Source of the DNA: Massarina eburnea CBS 473.64
Lineage: Eukaryota; Ascomycota; Dothideomycetes; Pleosporales; Massarinaceae
Reading direction: 5' to 3'
DNA length: 64,000 nucleotides
Assembly (NCBI GenBank): GCA_010093635.1
Contig: MU006782.1
Coordinates: 674,487-738,486, forward strand
Below, piece after piece: positions 23,871 through 35,140 of this stretch (position 1 is its first letter; the number at the start of each line of letters is the position of its first letter). A program made the position numbers and the translations under genes. The notes beneath the pieces were generated by a model, which searched no databases, was not told the origin of the DNA, and saw only the letters and a list, made by a program, of their open reading frames with translations.

Positions 23871-24398
23871 TATACACGTTGTGTAGAGTAGGAATCTTGC
23901 GAGGCTGGTATGGTGTGGGTGTTAGTGATTGTTGATGTTGGATGCGTGTTGTATACATGTAATGACGATATATAAGGTTTTTGTTCCTTGCATATATTCC
24001 CTGCGTATTAACATTGGTTCGTGTCGCATGTGATCGGTCGCTGGGGTTCCCCGCATATCGTTGCCTCGGTAAGGATAGCCGTTCAAGTTGAGTAGATTAT
24101 TTACCTTGTTTACCCCGGCACTGCGGTCTTAGCAAAATCTAGCTTCGGGAAAATATGGGGTTGATAGGTGGAATTGGAAAAAATGAATGGGGACGGGTGC
24201 TGCCGCGACGGAGCTTAGGTCTTGGATCTGGATAATTGCGAGGTTACCAGGTTCAGGACGATGGGGGGAGATTTAAGATGGCGAGAGGAGTTTTCCTGCA
24301 AAGTTGCAAAGTCTGCAGTCATTGTCTTTCCTTCCTATATCTTCTTCCCACGGTATAATCGTCGATATAAGTAAAGAGCGCTACATCTCGCGCCGACC
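23871..24398. promoter_or_regulatory. Intergenic / alpha-galactosidase promoter
   Basis: 528 bp between the OSH stop and the GH27 start. A TATA-like GATATAAG lies near 24363-24370, about 30 bp before the ATG, and a TATAAT near 24354. Several CCCC/GGGG cores upstream could bind a CreA-type repressor, but this is only a pattern match. Confidence 0.45.
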
Positions 24399-26325
24399 AT
24401 GATACTCTTATCCTCTATACCATTGTGCTTACTCCTCACACTCACACCCCCTACGTTCGCAAAAACCTCAAAATCTCCTACGCCGCCTATGGGATGGAAT
24501 TCGTACAACTCCTACTCCTGCTCGCCCTCCGAAGCTATCGTCAAGCTCAATGCACAGGGCTTGGTGGACTACGGCCTCGACAAATTGGGGTATGACATCG
24601 TGACCCCGGACTGTGGGTGGCCGGCGAAAGAGCGCGATGCGCAGGGGCGATTGGTGTGGAACGAGAGCTTGTTTCCGAGTGGGGGGAGGGGGTTGGGGGA
24701 CTGGTTACATGGCAAGGGGTTGCGGTTTGGAGGGTATAGTGGGGGTGGGTGGTTGCAGTGAGTAGTGTTTTTTTTATGTTTTGGTGTGAGGATGGGGGAG
24801 GGAGGGAGGGAGAGGATGGGGATCAAGACTAATGTGGAGGGGTGTAGGTGTGGAAGTACGGATTTGCCGGCGAGTCTTGGTGAGTTGGGTTTGCATTTGG
24901 AGATGGGGAGGGAAGGCTGACGGGGAAATAGGACATGAAGATGTTGATGCACAGACTTTTGCGGATTGGAATGTTGATACTTTGAAGTACGACAACTGTT
25001 ACTCTACCTCCAATACCACAATGGTGGATTCCACATCCTCCGAATCGAAAGCTTCTACGCGCTTCCAGAGAATGGCGCAGAGTTTGGAGAAAGTGAGTAA
25101 GGAAATGCAGTATTTTGTTTGCCAGTGGGGGATTGGTGAGGATGTTGGGACTTGGTATGGGCTTCTCCTGCTCTTTTCGTCGAAAGTCATTGACCAGTGG
25201 TGTATTACCTTGCAGGGCGTCGGAAATAGGCAATACATGGCGTATGAGTAACGACATCTACAATGCCTGGCGCAGCATATGGCGTATCACGAACCAAGTG
25301 GCTCCATACTGGAGGAACACGAAACCGGGCGCATTCCCAGATATGGATATGTTACTGTACGCTCGTACTCTCTCTCTGTACACTTGTGTGTGCAAGTCAG
25401 AAATTAATGTTTCTGCAGTGTCGGTCTCAACGTCCTCTCCCCCGAAGAAGAACGCTTTCACTTCGGCATGTGGGCCCTGAACAAGTCTCCCCTCATCCTC
25501 GGCGCCATTCTGGACTCTGCGCACCTTTCTGCCTCATCCCTAGCCATCATTTCGAACAAAGAGGTTATTTCGATTGATCAAGATGACTTGGGCAAACAAA
25601 CAAGGCTTGTGCGGAGATATACAGAGGAAGAATATGACATCTGGCTCGGCGACCTCTCCGGCTCACGAAAAGTCCTTGGTCTCGCAAACTGGAAGAACGC
25701 GCCCCAGGCTGCAAGTATAGATTTAAAGAGCTTAGGTATTCTGAGTGCGAAAGCAAGGGATGTTTGGGGGGCGCAGGACCTTGGGGTATTGAACGGAACG
25801 AGTGATTTCGAATTGGAGGGGCACGAGTTGAAGTTGCTCATTCTGTCTAACATCGTGGATGCTACACCTCTCTCCGCAAAGACGTACTATGCTGCCACCG
25901 ATGGGACACTCTCTGGTGGTGCCCAAACGGTGACGTGCGCATCAACAACATGTCTCCCTACGCACCGCAAAGTCGGCAACATAACCCCCGGTTCCAGCAT
26001 CACTTTCACCAACATCACCACAACATCCTCTTCCACCCATTTCCTCGGCATCGACTTCATCAATTACGACTACGCGTTCGAGACAGCTTGGGGCTGGGGC
26101 GACAACACCCGAAATTTGACTATCAGTGTCAATGGGGGCAAAGAGAAGCGCTGGGCATTTCCGCTGAGCGGCGGGAATTGGGAAGAGAGTGGACGCTTGG
26201 AGGTCGAAACTACGGGGTGGAAACAGGGGAGTGGGAATACGGTGGTTTTTAGGGGCGTTGGGGGGAGTGTGGAGGCGGGTGTTGGGTGGGCGCCGGATTT
26301 GGTGGGGTTTGAGGTTTTGGAGTAG
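24399..26325 (+). CDS. Secreted GH27 alpha-galactosidase
   Basis: Exons 24399-24757, 24848-24879 (32 bp), 24932-25154, 25216-25356 and 25419-26325; introns 90, 52, 61 and 62 bp. Total 1662 bp gives 553 residues. A signal peptide (MILLSSIPLCLLLTLTPPTFA) precedes the GH27 barrel: PPMGWNSYNSYSC, GLDKLGYDIVTPDCGW, GRLVWNESLFPSGG, LRFGGYSGGGWLQCGS, the nucleophile in LKYDNC (Asp about 151), VCQWGIGEDVGTW, then DMDMLLVG and FHFGMWALNKSPLILGA. The acid/base Asp should be in the DMDML segment. A C-terminal beta domain is followed by about 140 residues ending GWAPDLVGFEVLE that resemble a CBM35-like module. It hydrolyses terminal alpha-1,6-galactose from galactomannan or raffinose-type sugars outside the cell. 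It is convergent with the Cip1-like gene. Confidence 0.92.
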
Positions 26326-26618
26326 AATGTGGTGGTGACGCGGTTTATCTTGGCGGGAATTAAAGAGTCCCCGCTATAATACGTATGCGAGAGAGGAGCT
26401 GGATATTACAAATGCTATTCATTGGCATTGATATAGAGTGAGATTGCGAAGTACCATATCTTCTCACAAATCCCTGATTCATTTCTTCACGGGGTAGGAT
26501 ACGTTCTTCAATACGGTTATCGTGTTTCCACAAGTCACACCCCACATACCGTCTTCTCCAATAACAGATTGAGATTACGTTTCTATTATACTCTGATAAC
26601 GCGGGTCCCAGGCGCACT

Positions 26619-27388
26619 TCAAGTGCATCCTACGCGCGTAGAGTTAATCGAGATATCGTCGTACCAGAAGGTATTCGTATCTCCACCGTAACTCTCCCAC
26701 CCGAAATTGATGCTTGTAATCTTGGGCTTGTAACTACTTCTCTGCCACTGTGCTGCGTTTGGATTCGTAGTTCCCGTCTTGACAGTCAAGGCATCAACGG
26801 CAGTTCCATCCAACCATGTCTCGATTGACCCGTCAGTGCCCAAGTGGTACTCGAAACATTGCCAGGTTCCTGACGAAAGCGCTTTGGAAGCCGCGATACC
26901 GTTGGGCGAGAGATCAGGCAATGTCGCGTCGTCGGATTCGCGGTTGTACATGAGGATCTTGGATTGACCGCCGATACGAAGGTGCTTCTTCGTGCCTTGG
27001 GCGGTGTCGGGCATCGTGATGAAAGAGACATGGGAGTCGGTAAGGGCTTTGGAAGCTTTACTAGAAGAGGATATTATGTTAGTATCGGAACTCATGCTTT
27101 GCACATCGAGTGAACTTACACCCAGGTCCTGACATATACGTCGCCGCTAGGAATCTTGCTCGTGCCGACAAATATGTGTCCACAGAAACCACCTGCGCCA
27201 TCGACTCTAATTGAGTTCTTGCCGCTATGAGCCTGTGACGAATCGAGTGTCACTTTGCCTCCCTGGTTGCAATCGGGGGCATATGTGGGCCATGCAGTTG
27301 AGTCCCATCCATTTTCGAAGCCCTCAGAGACCTGTGCAAGGGCCCCTGGTAGGAGAGCGAGAGAAAAAAGAGCGATTTGTCGGAGCAT
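26619..27388 (-). CDS. Cip1-like secreted protein (lignocellulose-induced family)
   Basis: Exons 27388-27120 and 27060-26619; intron 27061-27119 (59 bp, GTAAGT...ATACTAAC...TTCTAG). The product is 236 residues with signal peptide MLRQIALFSLALLPGALA. The mature sequence closely follows Trichoderma Cip1: FENGWDSTAWPTYAPDCNQGG, a glycine-rich CGHIFVGT, GDVYVRTWV, the core MPDTAQGTKKHLRIGGQS, NRESDDATLPDLSPNG, WQCFEYHLGTDGSIETWLDG and NFGWESYGGDTNTFWYDDI. Cip1 has a beta-jelly-roll fold related to polysaccharide lyases and is co-induced with cellulases; its exact substrate is debated. The Trichoderma protein carries a C-terminal cellulose-binding CBM1; here the chain stops right after the catalytic-type domain (STRVGCT). 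I chose the second ATG (27388) because it starts the signal peptide; 27451 is also in frame. Confidence 0.88.
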
Positions 27389-27449
27389 GGTTGCGGTTCG
27401 AGATTCCTTGATAGCTACTCCAGTGGTCTCCAGCACGGGTGCGGGGAGC

Positions 27450-27460
27450 ACTTATATACG
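27450..27460 (-). promoter_or_regulatory. TATA box upstream of the Cip1-like gene
   Basis: On the minus strand this reads CGTATATAAG, about 65 bp before the ATG at 27388. It is a good match to a fungal TATA box and suits a strongly inducible secreted-protein gene. Confidence 0.55.
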
Positions 27461-28199
27461 TGTTCAATTTCTGTCCCTGTGTAATTTTATGTAGCCGCCA
27501 CCGAAATAGTTTCGATTGTATTGAAAGCTCTTTAGCTTCGTCTTTTGTTACTCCTTGGAGCCCCGGCCCATTCTTCCAAAGTGGATATATTAAGTGGAGG
27601 ATAACAGCCGCATATAAATGATCAGGAGATCATGCACCACAACCACGTTGGGGATACAAAGATGATCTTCGGTGGTACGGGAAGGGCATTGAAACTCAAG
27701 TATTTACTACTTCACTGATGAAATTATCAAGGAAAGGTGAGAGAATGCTACTGCATGTGGTAATCATAGGTGGCGCGGTATCATTAGCGAGGACCAGGGA
27801 TGCTCTTGTCGTGACCTGGCTGTTAGGAACTCAAATCTCATTTCCCCGGATTTCATCTATCTGGGCCCGGCAAAAGATATGCGGGATGTCACACAAGATA
27901 GACTCGGCACCCAGCATGACTTCTAGAATCTATTTACGTTGCACTTTCAAACACAAGTAATGTACCTTTAAACTGATTCGAAAGGAACAAGCTTTGCGAA
28001 ACAGGTTATGTAATGCTTAGGTAAAGAAGAGGTCTGCTTTTAGTTGTGATGCAATTGGTCCCTTCCCGTTACCTTAGCTGCTTATAGACTGTCAGTTGGA
28101 CACTCGGGAAAAGCGATCATTTCGGTAGCATACTTTTATATTCCATAATCACGACAGTTAGTTGAATTCTTATTGGTGGATATCGGAACGTCAAACCTT
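27461..28199. other. Intergenic stretch, no supported gene
   Basis: About 740 bp beyond the Cip1-like promoter. An 80-codon plus-strand frame (27718-27960) has no recognisable motif. Stops are frequent and composition is AT-rich towards 28.1 kb. Upstream control elements of the Cip1-like gene could be here. Confidence 0.4.
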
Positions 28200-28808
28200 C
28201 CCCCAGTCTAGAATCTGATGTTACTTACCAACCCTCGAGCACTGCCAATAACGCGTATTCCAAGTGGTGCGACTTCGCCAGCCAAAGACTCGGATAATCC
28301 TTCAAGAGCGAATTTGGAAGCTGCATATATTTCGACGAAAGGATTGCCTTGGAGTCCAGCTACAGACGTAATGGTCACAATCGTACCTGACTTCCTTTTT
28401 CAGAAGTGAGGAAGGAAGGAAGGACTGCATCCGCCTAAAGGGGCCGAAGAAGTTTGTATCCATTTGATGTCGTATTTCGGAAAGGGTGAAATGTTCTAGG
28501 GGTCCCAGGATAGAGTAGCCGGAATTGTTGACAAGGACGTCAATGGGGCCATGGTCTTTGATTGCTTGTGCAGCGACAGGAGGGATGCGGTCGATTTCCG
28601 TTACGTTAATTGTAATAGGATATAATTTGGAGGAGATGGAAGACAGTTGAGAGAGTGTCAACGAAGCACGTTGGGGGTTGGGGACTGTGCCAATCACTGT
28701 TGAATCCTGCTTGAGGGCATTGGCAGCAAACGCTATTCCAAGGCCAGATGGAACACTCGTGACAAAGATGATAGATGCAGACATAATCATATATGGATAG
28801 GGTTTCAT
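28200..28808 (-). pseudogene. Broken short-chain dehydrogenase
   Basis: From an ATG at 28808 the minus strand encodes an SDR-like N-terminus: VTSVPSGLG as cofactor loop, VLVNNSGYSILGPLEHF and MDTNFFGPFRRMQ. Near 28391-28403, in an AAAAAGGAAG run, the frame is lost. In the next frame the rest of the domain resumes (SGTIVTITSVAGLQGNPF, then YAASKFALEGLSESLAGEVAPLGIRV, containing the YxxxK motif). The family would then need about 100 more residues, but the frame ends after a GTAAGT and nothing convincing follows. The break looks like a one-base indel, so a sequencing or assembly error in the homopolymer is the main alternative. The missing 3' part supports true decay. Confidence 0.75.
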
Positions 28809-29539
28809 ATAAGACTGTGTAAAGTTAACTCGAAGAATTAAGCCGTGGACATACCATCCCTGGAAATACTTATACTGTTACGTAGGGCCTGTCCTACTAT
28901 GGTAGTTACCAAGGATGTTCGAAAATAGTCGGATGTTGGAGATAAGGGATTAACTACATCCGAATAACACCGCGCTGGATACAACGATAGCCACTGAGAG
29001 AAAGTCGCCAAGTGACATTTAGTTGACTGTCGAAAGGCGTATGGTAGCGGCTGTACAGATAGAACAGTCAGTGCTTATGTCTACACTACAGCGGTTTTGG
29101 ACAATATGTCACATGATCCAGGCTGTTTGGGCATTCGCATGACCCGGGCTTTCATGTTTGCGCTATCGCCGGAGTACTCTCCATCGAATTTAGCTTGCAC
29201 TCTAATATGGCCACTTTCTTGAACTGATCTTGACGATATAGTCAATAATGTGGTTACGCGAAGATACATGAAACTTGGGTGCATGATATATGTGAAACTC
29301 TGGAGCCTAATGGGTACCATAAGGTATAACCCAGCTTTCATTTTAGATAGAAGTATATATATGAACGAATGTGTAGTGCAGAACGATGTTCGTACCAAGC
29401 TTGACCAAATATGTAACAAAGAAGCGAAGGTAAGAGACCGATACTATTCTCCCAGCAATCTGTGACAACACCATTCTGTTCCGTCTGTAAGGTATCCGAA
29501 AAAGCCGTACTATGATGAGAACTCCCAAAACTTAGTACT
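28809..29539. other. AT-rich intergenic stretch
   Basis: About 730 bp between the broken dehydrogenase and the stop of the secreted unknown protein. There are short frames only, the longest 112 codons on the minus strand without a motif. Nothing recognised. Confidence 0.4.
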
Positions 29540-31144
29540 TTAGTGAAGCTTGATGGGAGCGCGCATCTTTAGCGACGATGCGGCGGAGTTGGTCGTGTTG
29601 CCAGGCAACGTTGCATTCGCTGGGAGCAAAGCTTGGAGTAGCCAGTCAGCACAAGAACAAAGCGACTAGTTAATTCTTCGAACTTACCAGCAGGAGCCCA
29701 AGTCTGATTGACTTGGTTTCCCCTAAATGTAGGGTTCGGTCCACAATTAGGAGGTTCAATAAGGACACCTGTCTGCGGGAACGGGTCCAGAGGGCCCCAC
29801 AAATTTCCATCTTCATCAACACCCACACCTTGCGTGAGAAACGGTATCATACTGAAATCATTCGCCGGAGGCTGTGTTCCAGGGATGAGTTGCTCTGCCT
29901 GGAGCCACACGTTGACAGGCTGCACGTATGTTCCCGCGAGAAGGCCATTCTTCGTTGTGCGCGTTTTGGGAGCACCGTTGATATAGGATACGGCGCGATA
30001 CTCGCGGACATAACCACTTGTAAGATCAAGCCGATATTCGAACTTATTCTGCTCGTTGCGACCGTTTTTGATGCCAGTTTCGACGAGAATGCGGTCAGTG
30101 ACGGCGCCGGTGCAGGGATCGACATCCATGGAGTAGAGAGCGACTCGAGAGTTTGGGTTTGATGTATAGCCAATCCACTTTTAGATAGCTGTTAGTGGTG
30201 AAGCGAAAGCCATGTTAGATAACACTTACGCGAGACTCAGAAAGCTCAGTGTTCGGATTGAAGTTGTCGATGCCAATACGAGCAAGTTCCATGCGCAGGT
30301 ACACAAGATCTCCTAGTGTCGTGATCTGAACATTCATTGCGATGATGCTGAAAGCAATGACTTCGTTGCCTCTGCGGATACCTTGGAAAGTGATGAAGTC
30401 GCCCGCAAGGAATGGAGCCATGGTGAGCGGATCGGCTACCGAGCTGAAAATAGTCAGTGTTTGTTATGTTCGAATTTAGAAACACTTACAATGTTCCCGA
30501 TCCTTGAAAAGGGCGGTTCGATGCAGGGCATAGAGGATCCGTTGTATTTCGCGGGATACACATGGGAAATCCTGAGAAAGAAGAGATGCTAGGGCTCTCG
30601 TCATCGGCAGTGAAAAATGGCGCGACGGTGTTTCCAACAGAGAACACTGCATTGGGATCACTGATACGGACTGTAGGTCCTCCAGCAATCTTCAAACTGC
30701 CATCAGCGAAATCGATGGATTCGATAAAACCACTGCTCAGGCCTTCGAAAAACTCGTAGGTGATGACTTGGGCAGCGATTGGAAGTCCGTTGACAAAGTT
30801 GCCGATCACCTTTATATAGCATGTCAGTGTTGATATAGGTGACCATAGTAACTAACTATACTTACGCTGACCTCATAGCCGATCATGGAGTTCTTGTCAG
30901 CGACAAAGTCTTTCCAGGGGACCCAGGCGGCGGGGAATTGAACGAGAACATTCTTGGGTACTTGGATGCTGAAGCCATTGACAGAGATAGTTCCACCGGA
31001 ATTGTAGATGGAGCTGTCTGTCACAGTTGCATCCTCCAGTCCACCTTGAATGAACAATGGGGCATCTTGGGCGGAAACCGAAAATGAATACAGAAGTAGC
31101 TGAAAGGCTACAATAACAACAGAGAGTAGAGACATCGAAGCCAT
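29540..31144 (-). CDS. Secreted protein of unknown function
   Basis: Five exons: 31144-30866, 30809-30490, 30443-30230, 30177-29688 and 29619-29540; introns 56, 46, 52 and 68 bp with GTAAGT donors. Total 1383 bp gives 460 residues. The N-terminus is a signal peptide (SLLSVVIVAFQLLLYSFSVSAQ). The mature chain has no transmembrane helix and is mostly beta-type sequence with repeated Gly/Asn turns: FIQGGLEDATVTDSSIYNSGG, FPAAWVPWKDFVAD, SSGFIESIDFADGSLKI, SISSFSGFPMCIP, FQGIRRGNEVIAFSI, ELARIGIDNFNPNTELSESRWIGYTSNPNSRVALYSMDVDPCTG, and NLWGPLDPFPQTG. I do not recognise a named family. The last intron has two acceptors 12 nt apart (CCAAG and CCCAG), both in frame. A TATA-like element lies about 60 bp upstream. 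Possible roles include wall protein or effector, but neither is supported directly. Confidence 0.82.
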
Positions 31145-31202
31145 CTTGATCGAGGAAAAAGAATGATGGGGTTGATATCGTTAACAAGACGTCTTGAGCT
31201 GT

Positions 31203-31210
31203 CTTTATAG
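31203..31210 (-). promoter_or_regulatory. TATA-like element of the secreted unknown gene
   Basis: The minus strand reads CTATAAAG about 60 bp upstream of the ATG at 31144. The position and sequence fit a TATA box. Confidence 0.45.
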
Positions 31211-33258
31211 CTCCACCGAGTGCCTAGCCAGTCCCAAATACACATCACTGTTCTCCATTTTTGGACTCTTTCCGATACTAGGTTTGTTGAAATATTGGCC
31301 AAGGCTACTTCAACCCAGATGTTGCATTATCACCCAGCCTCGCACTGGGATGTATGTGAATTTCAGTCACTGACTGGGAGCTCCAAGTCAGCCAAGATGT
31401 GCCTCTTGCATGCCAACCTCAAGATAGCTTGGTATTCAACCGTACTATTATGTATGGGAGCTTGAGTGTATCGTATTCTGCATACCAAGATATAGTTTCG
31501 GAGAGGTGTGTATCGTTTACGGACTTCCGGCGCCACACAGTTAGCATCCTACTACTCCATCGCATTCTACATCCCCTTCTTATAAATCACGAAGGGAGCT
31601 AGCTAGTAGATTATTGTAACTTGCTCCCATGTTTTTATTCCCATACCATGTTTTTAGTCCCCAGCCTCCTTCACTGCCTGCTCGTAGACGTAAACTATTT
31701 CGACATATGGCGTTCGTGGTCGACAGTTGGATAGCACCTATGGCATATCTATCTTTCGTAGAAATATTCACTCGAGTAGACAAACAAATGATCTGAAAGT
31801 GAAAGTGTTCTCCGAATTACAGCAGTAAATTCCCCCAGCAACTTGATTCCGTGACGTAGTAATTCGCGCAAGCTTCACAAGCCCCCGAACCTATGCTTGA
31901 TCCTTTTAGCCAAGACAAATCGCATAGACTACGAATAAGGGGATAAGAGTGTTTGGCTCAAGGTCTTGACTATTGGGAGTGTGCCACTTCCAGCCCGTTC
32001 CCTGAATAGCTTCTAAGGTTACGATTATGGACTCATATCCGTTTGTAGACTTATGGATAGAGGAGACGTTCTCATGCAGGGACGGGTGGCGTTCCGCTTA
32101 CACAGCACGGGAGTTGTTCCTGAAGTGAAAGTATCACGAAAATGTGTATCCAGTATGGGCGCCTAAGGAATTTCGGATTCGTATTGGCCGCTGAGGACAT
32201 ATTTTCTATCATGATCTAACCTTTTCCACTCCTTACGGAGACTAGCAACTTCTCGTTCCTGGGCCCTGCATGGACGTCTATGATACACAGGCAAGGATAT
32301 TAATAAGCTATGAGACTTTACTCCGCCCCGAAAGTTAACCAGAGTCTCGGCCCAACAATCTGGATTTACAACTGCCGACCACCAAAAAGGGAAACGGTAA
32401 CGTTGAAGCCAAGGAAACACCAAACTCAAAGTCAATTCAAAAGCCAAGAGCCACCAACACAGATTCAATAGTGCGATTCAAACAATCCCATCCACGTCTA
32501 TCCATTGTCTCGGGATTGGTCTCTATACGAACTGTCGGGGTAGATGCGTCCGGGTAGGTAGGTCTGCTCTCCGTCACATGAACTTATGCAGGGGAACTCC
32601 TCGCGCGCGTGGAACGGTCCGTTCGTGCTTGTGCTTATGCGTCTACTCCGCATTTGATAATCCACTGAGACCCTGGGTCGGGATTGAGTTGAGTCACATA
32701 CAAATTCTGCTGCGTGAGAGTTCTTTCTCCTGTTCGTTCTTGTTTGCGCTGCTTCTCGAGTACTGGTGTTCCGGTCTCGCTAACCGCCCCAACAGTCGCA
32801 GCCCAAACATGTCCATTACCACCGAACGATTGTACGAGATGTGCGCCATACCTAAGATTGCAACTTAAACCCGAGCCCGAAGACAGGTCCTACACATAAC
32901 CAAGGCTTTAAAACGCGGAGCCGGTTCCGCAGGTGCAGATGCGAACACGCGAACGCGGACACAAACCCCGATGTCTGGAAGCGAGCAGTGGGAGACAGGG
33001 CAACGCTTTTCCACGTGCAGCCCCCGTCGGCATGTTCTGTTCTTTTCCCAGTACATACAAATGCGAATGCGGGAGATGGTCCGAACCACAGTATCCATGA
33101 GCCAATCTGGACCCTGTTATTCCCGTCGTAGTTCCGAGGTTCGCCAAAGGCTAGCGGGATGTTGTGATTCGGGCTTTACGTCAAGGTATGACTGAGAAAA
33201 CCCGGAGGAGAGGTTGGTATCGAGTGTCGAGAAGAGGGGTAGTCGTAGAGAATAGGCT
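31211..33258. other. Gene-poor stretch next to a HET relic
   Basis: About 2 kb with only short frames. A minus-strand frame at 32163-32468 starts with a Trp-rich hydrophobic segment (WWLLAFELTLSLVFPWL) and ends basic; it may be a relic but I cannot assign it. Stops are frequent in all frames. No repeat with terminal inverted structure was seen. Confidence 0.4.
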
Positions 33259-34185
33259 TTACACGATTGTGTATTTCTTCAACCCGTGCTCTTCGAAGTC
33301 TGAGATCTTTGCTCCATGCGGGGCGTTTTCAACAAAGTTGTGGCCCCGTGCATGTCCTTCCACGTATGCCACATTGATCATTTTGTACTCGTCCACTTTA
33401 TCAGTGAACCTTCTCAGAAGAAACGGAAAACCAATGCCAAAGAGCCCCACAAGCACATCGCCATACCGGATCCCTTCTTGACCTTGGGGATGATACGAAA
33501 GTCCAGCATGCCCCCAGCCTTGGCAAATAGTACTTTGATATGAGCTGAGTATCTAAACATCTCGCAGACTGTATAGTGGACAAATTTCTCGAGATTCCAT
33601 CCCGCGGATCTGTTGCTTGGAAGGAAGATGTTTGATGGAAGCGTGTACTAAATTCAACGAACTTCTTTCTCTTGAAGTCCTAGAGCGTGTAAACGCTTTC
33701 CATATCATCGAAGATATCACTTCGGATGAATATGAGTTGGTACTCAAGTACTAGGAGGTGGTTTCTCATGTTGATGCAAAGACTGACGAGGAAGTCGTGC
33801 CAATGTTTCCGCCGTATCTTGTCCGAACCGCAACATATTATAGGATCCTTAATCGCTAATGCTAGCTCCAGAATTACCCAAATACGGCGGAACCATGGGC
33901 GTCGGCAGAGCTCCGTGGACACGAGAACTAACTCTTTCAATTACATTGCAGGTGGGGTTTCACGATAGCGGTCGGTTTCGTAGAACTTTTGGTGACGGTA
34001 AAAATGACCCCATTCACTGTGATCTGTTCTTCAGCGAGAGTGGTGCCCCAAACATAAGACAAAGCCACATAAATCGGCTCTGTATGCAAAACTTCTTTCT
34101 TGAGGTTGATGAAAATAAGATCGCCATGTTTTCCTGGTGCGAGTTGGATGACTCAGATGTCTTTCTTTGACGAGTCAATTGGGTC
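33259..34185 (-). pseudogene. Decayed HET (heterokaryon incompatibility) domain gene
   Basis: Reading the minus strand from about 34185 downwards, family blocks appear in the right order but in different frames. First comes VIQLAPGKHGDLIF, preceded directly by a TGA where the family usually has Arg (CGA). Then YVALSYVWGTT with VNGVIFTVT, the HET start. A gap follows in which the usual WIDALCINQ segment is missing, then RPWFRRIWVILELALA at about 33880, ATDPRD at about 33600, and YGDVLVGLFGIGFPFLL with YKMINVAYVEG ending at 33259. HET proteins trigger non-self cell death when unlike hyphae fuse. This copy has an internal deletion, at least two frame changes and a nonsense codon, so it cannot make a full product. 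Confidence 0.8.
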
Positions 34186-35140
34186 CTATATTACGGAGTG
34201 AGTAATCAAGTCGCCATGTCTAGTTTCGGGGCGTATTTTACGACGCGCACGCTTTTTCGTCCCTTTCAGCGTTTCCGCTTTGATTTACGGCGGAGGTGTA
34301 TGGTCGGAGACGTCCACAACGTAATCCTGCATGTGAGGCGAAGCACACGTGCTTGCTGCCTAAACATCGTGGTCATACTAGATATTGCATGCACTGGAAA
34401 ACCGTTCAATTTTCGGTTCTAAATTCTAATTAGACGGCCCCTGAAAGGTCTTACTGGGGAACGAAGATATAACAATGAATATCATTTGAGAGTTAGTGGA
34501 ACAAATTCGGGGCGCAAGGAACGGGCCAAGTGCGAGGTTCACGATTCTGACAATATGACTTTCGAAATGCAGTTACATATCCAACCTTTTCCTAACGCTC
34601 ACCTAAGATTTACGTGCAACCTTTTCCGTCGGAGAACTGACTCCTTATCGTTGGCACCGGCCCGGTGGCACTGCACATGACGGAGGATTCAGCGCGGTCG
34701 AGTGCCCCGCAGTGTACCTTGGTATTCTACGGCCGCCTGACGGAAAGGCTGTCAAACCAAGACTCAATTATGATTCATCTACTGGTAATTGCTTACTGCT
34801 GATTATCGAGAATCTCTCCTTTTATAATACTATTGGAGTGCTGGGCCCTTGTTAAATGTAGGCAACTCAACGCGCACGGGACGCCCCCACAGGTCTACGG
34901 CTACCCGACGTATCATCTCTCCTACCATCATCAATTATCCCCACGCTATCCGGAATTACAATCCTACCTGTCGGAATATCCGAAACTAGAAGAATGGCGG
35001 GGCGTCCGCATAATTACAAGGCGCGCCGTCGAAAGGCGACTAGATGATTCATATATATACCACAAGGTACTCCACGTTTGCTCGATCTCATCCCATCTCA
35101 CTCCCCACAAAATCACCTGGCCAGAGAAGTAGTATCCAGA
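34186..35140. other. Intergenic stretch upstream of the class II aldolase
   Basis: About 950 bp without a gene. A TATATATA run at 35050-35059 lies about 85 bp before the aldolase ATG and may be its TATA box. Pyrimidine-rich CTCCCCAC follows it. The rest is AT-rich with no recognised feature. Confidence 0.45.

Noticed and set aside
31211..33258. Possible transposon in the gene-poor island
   Set aside because: No terminal repeats, target duplications, transposase or reverse-transcriptase motifs were visible in any frame.
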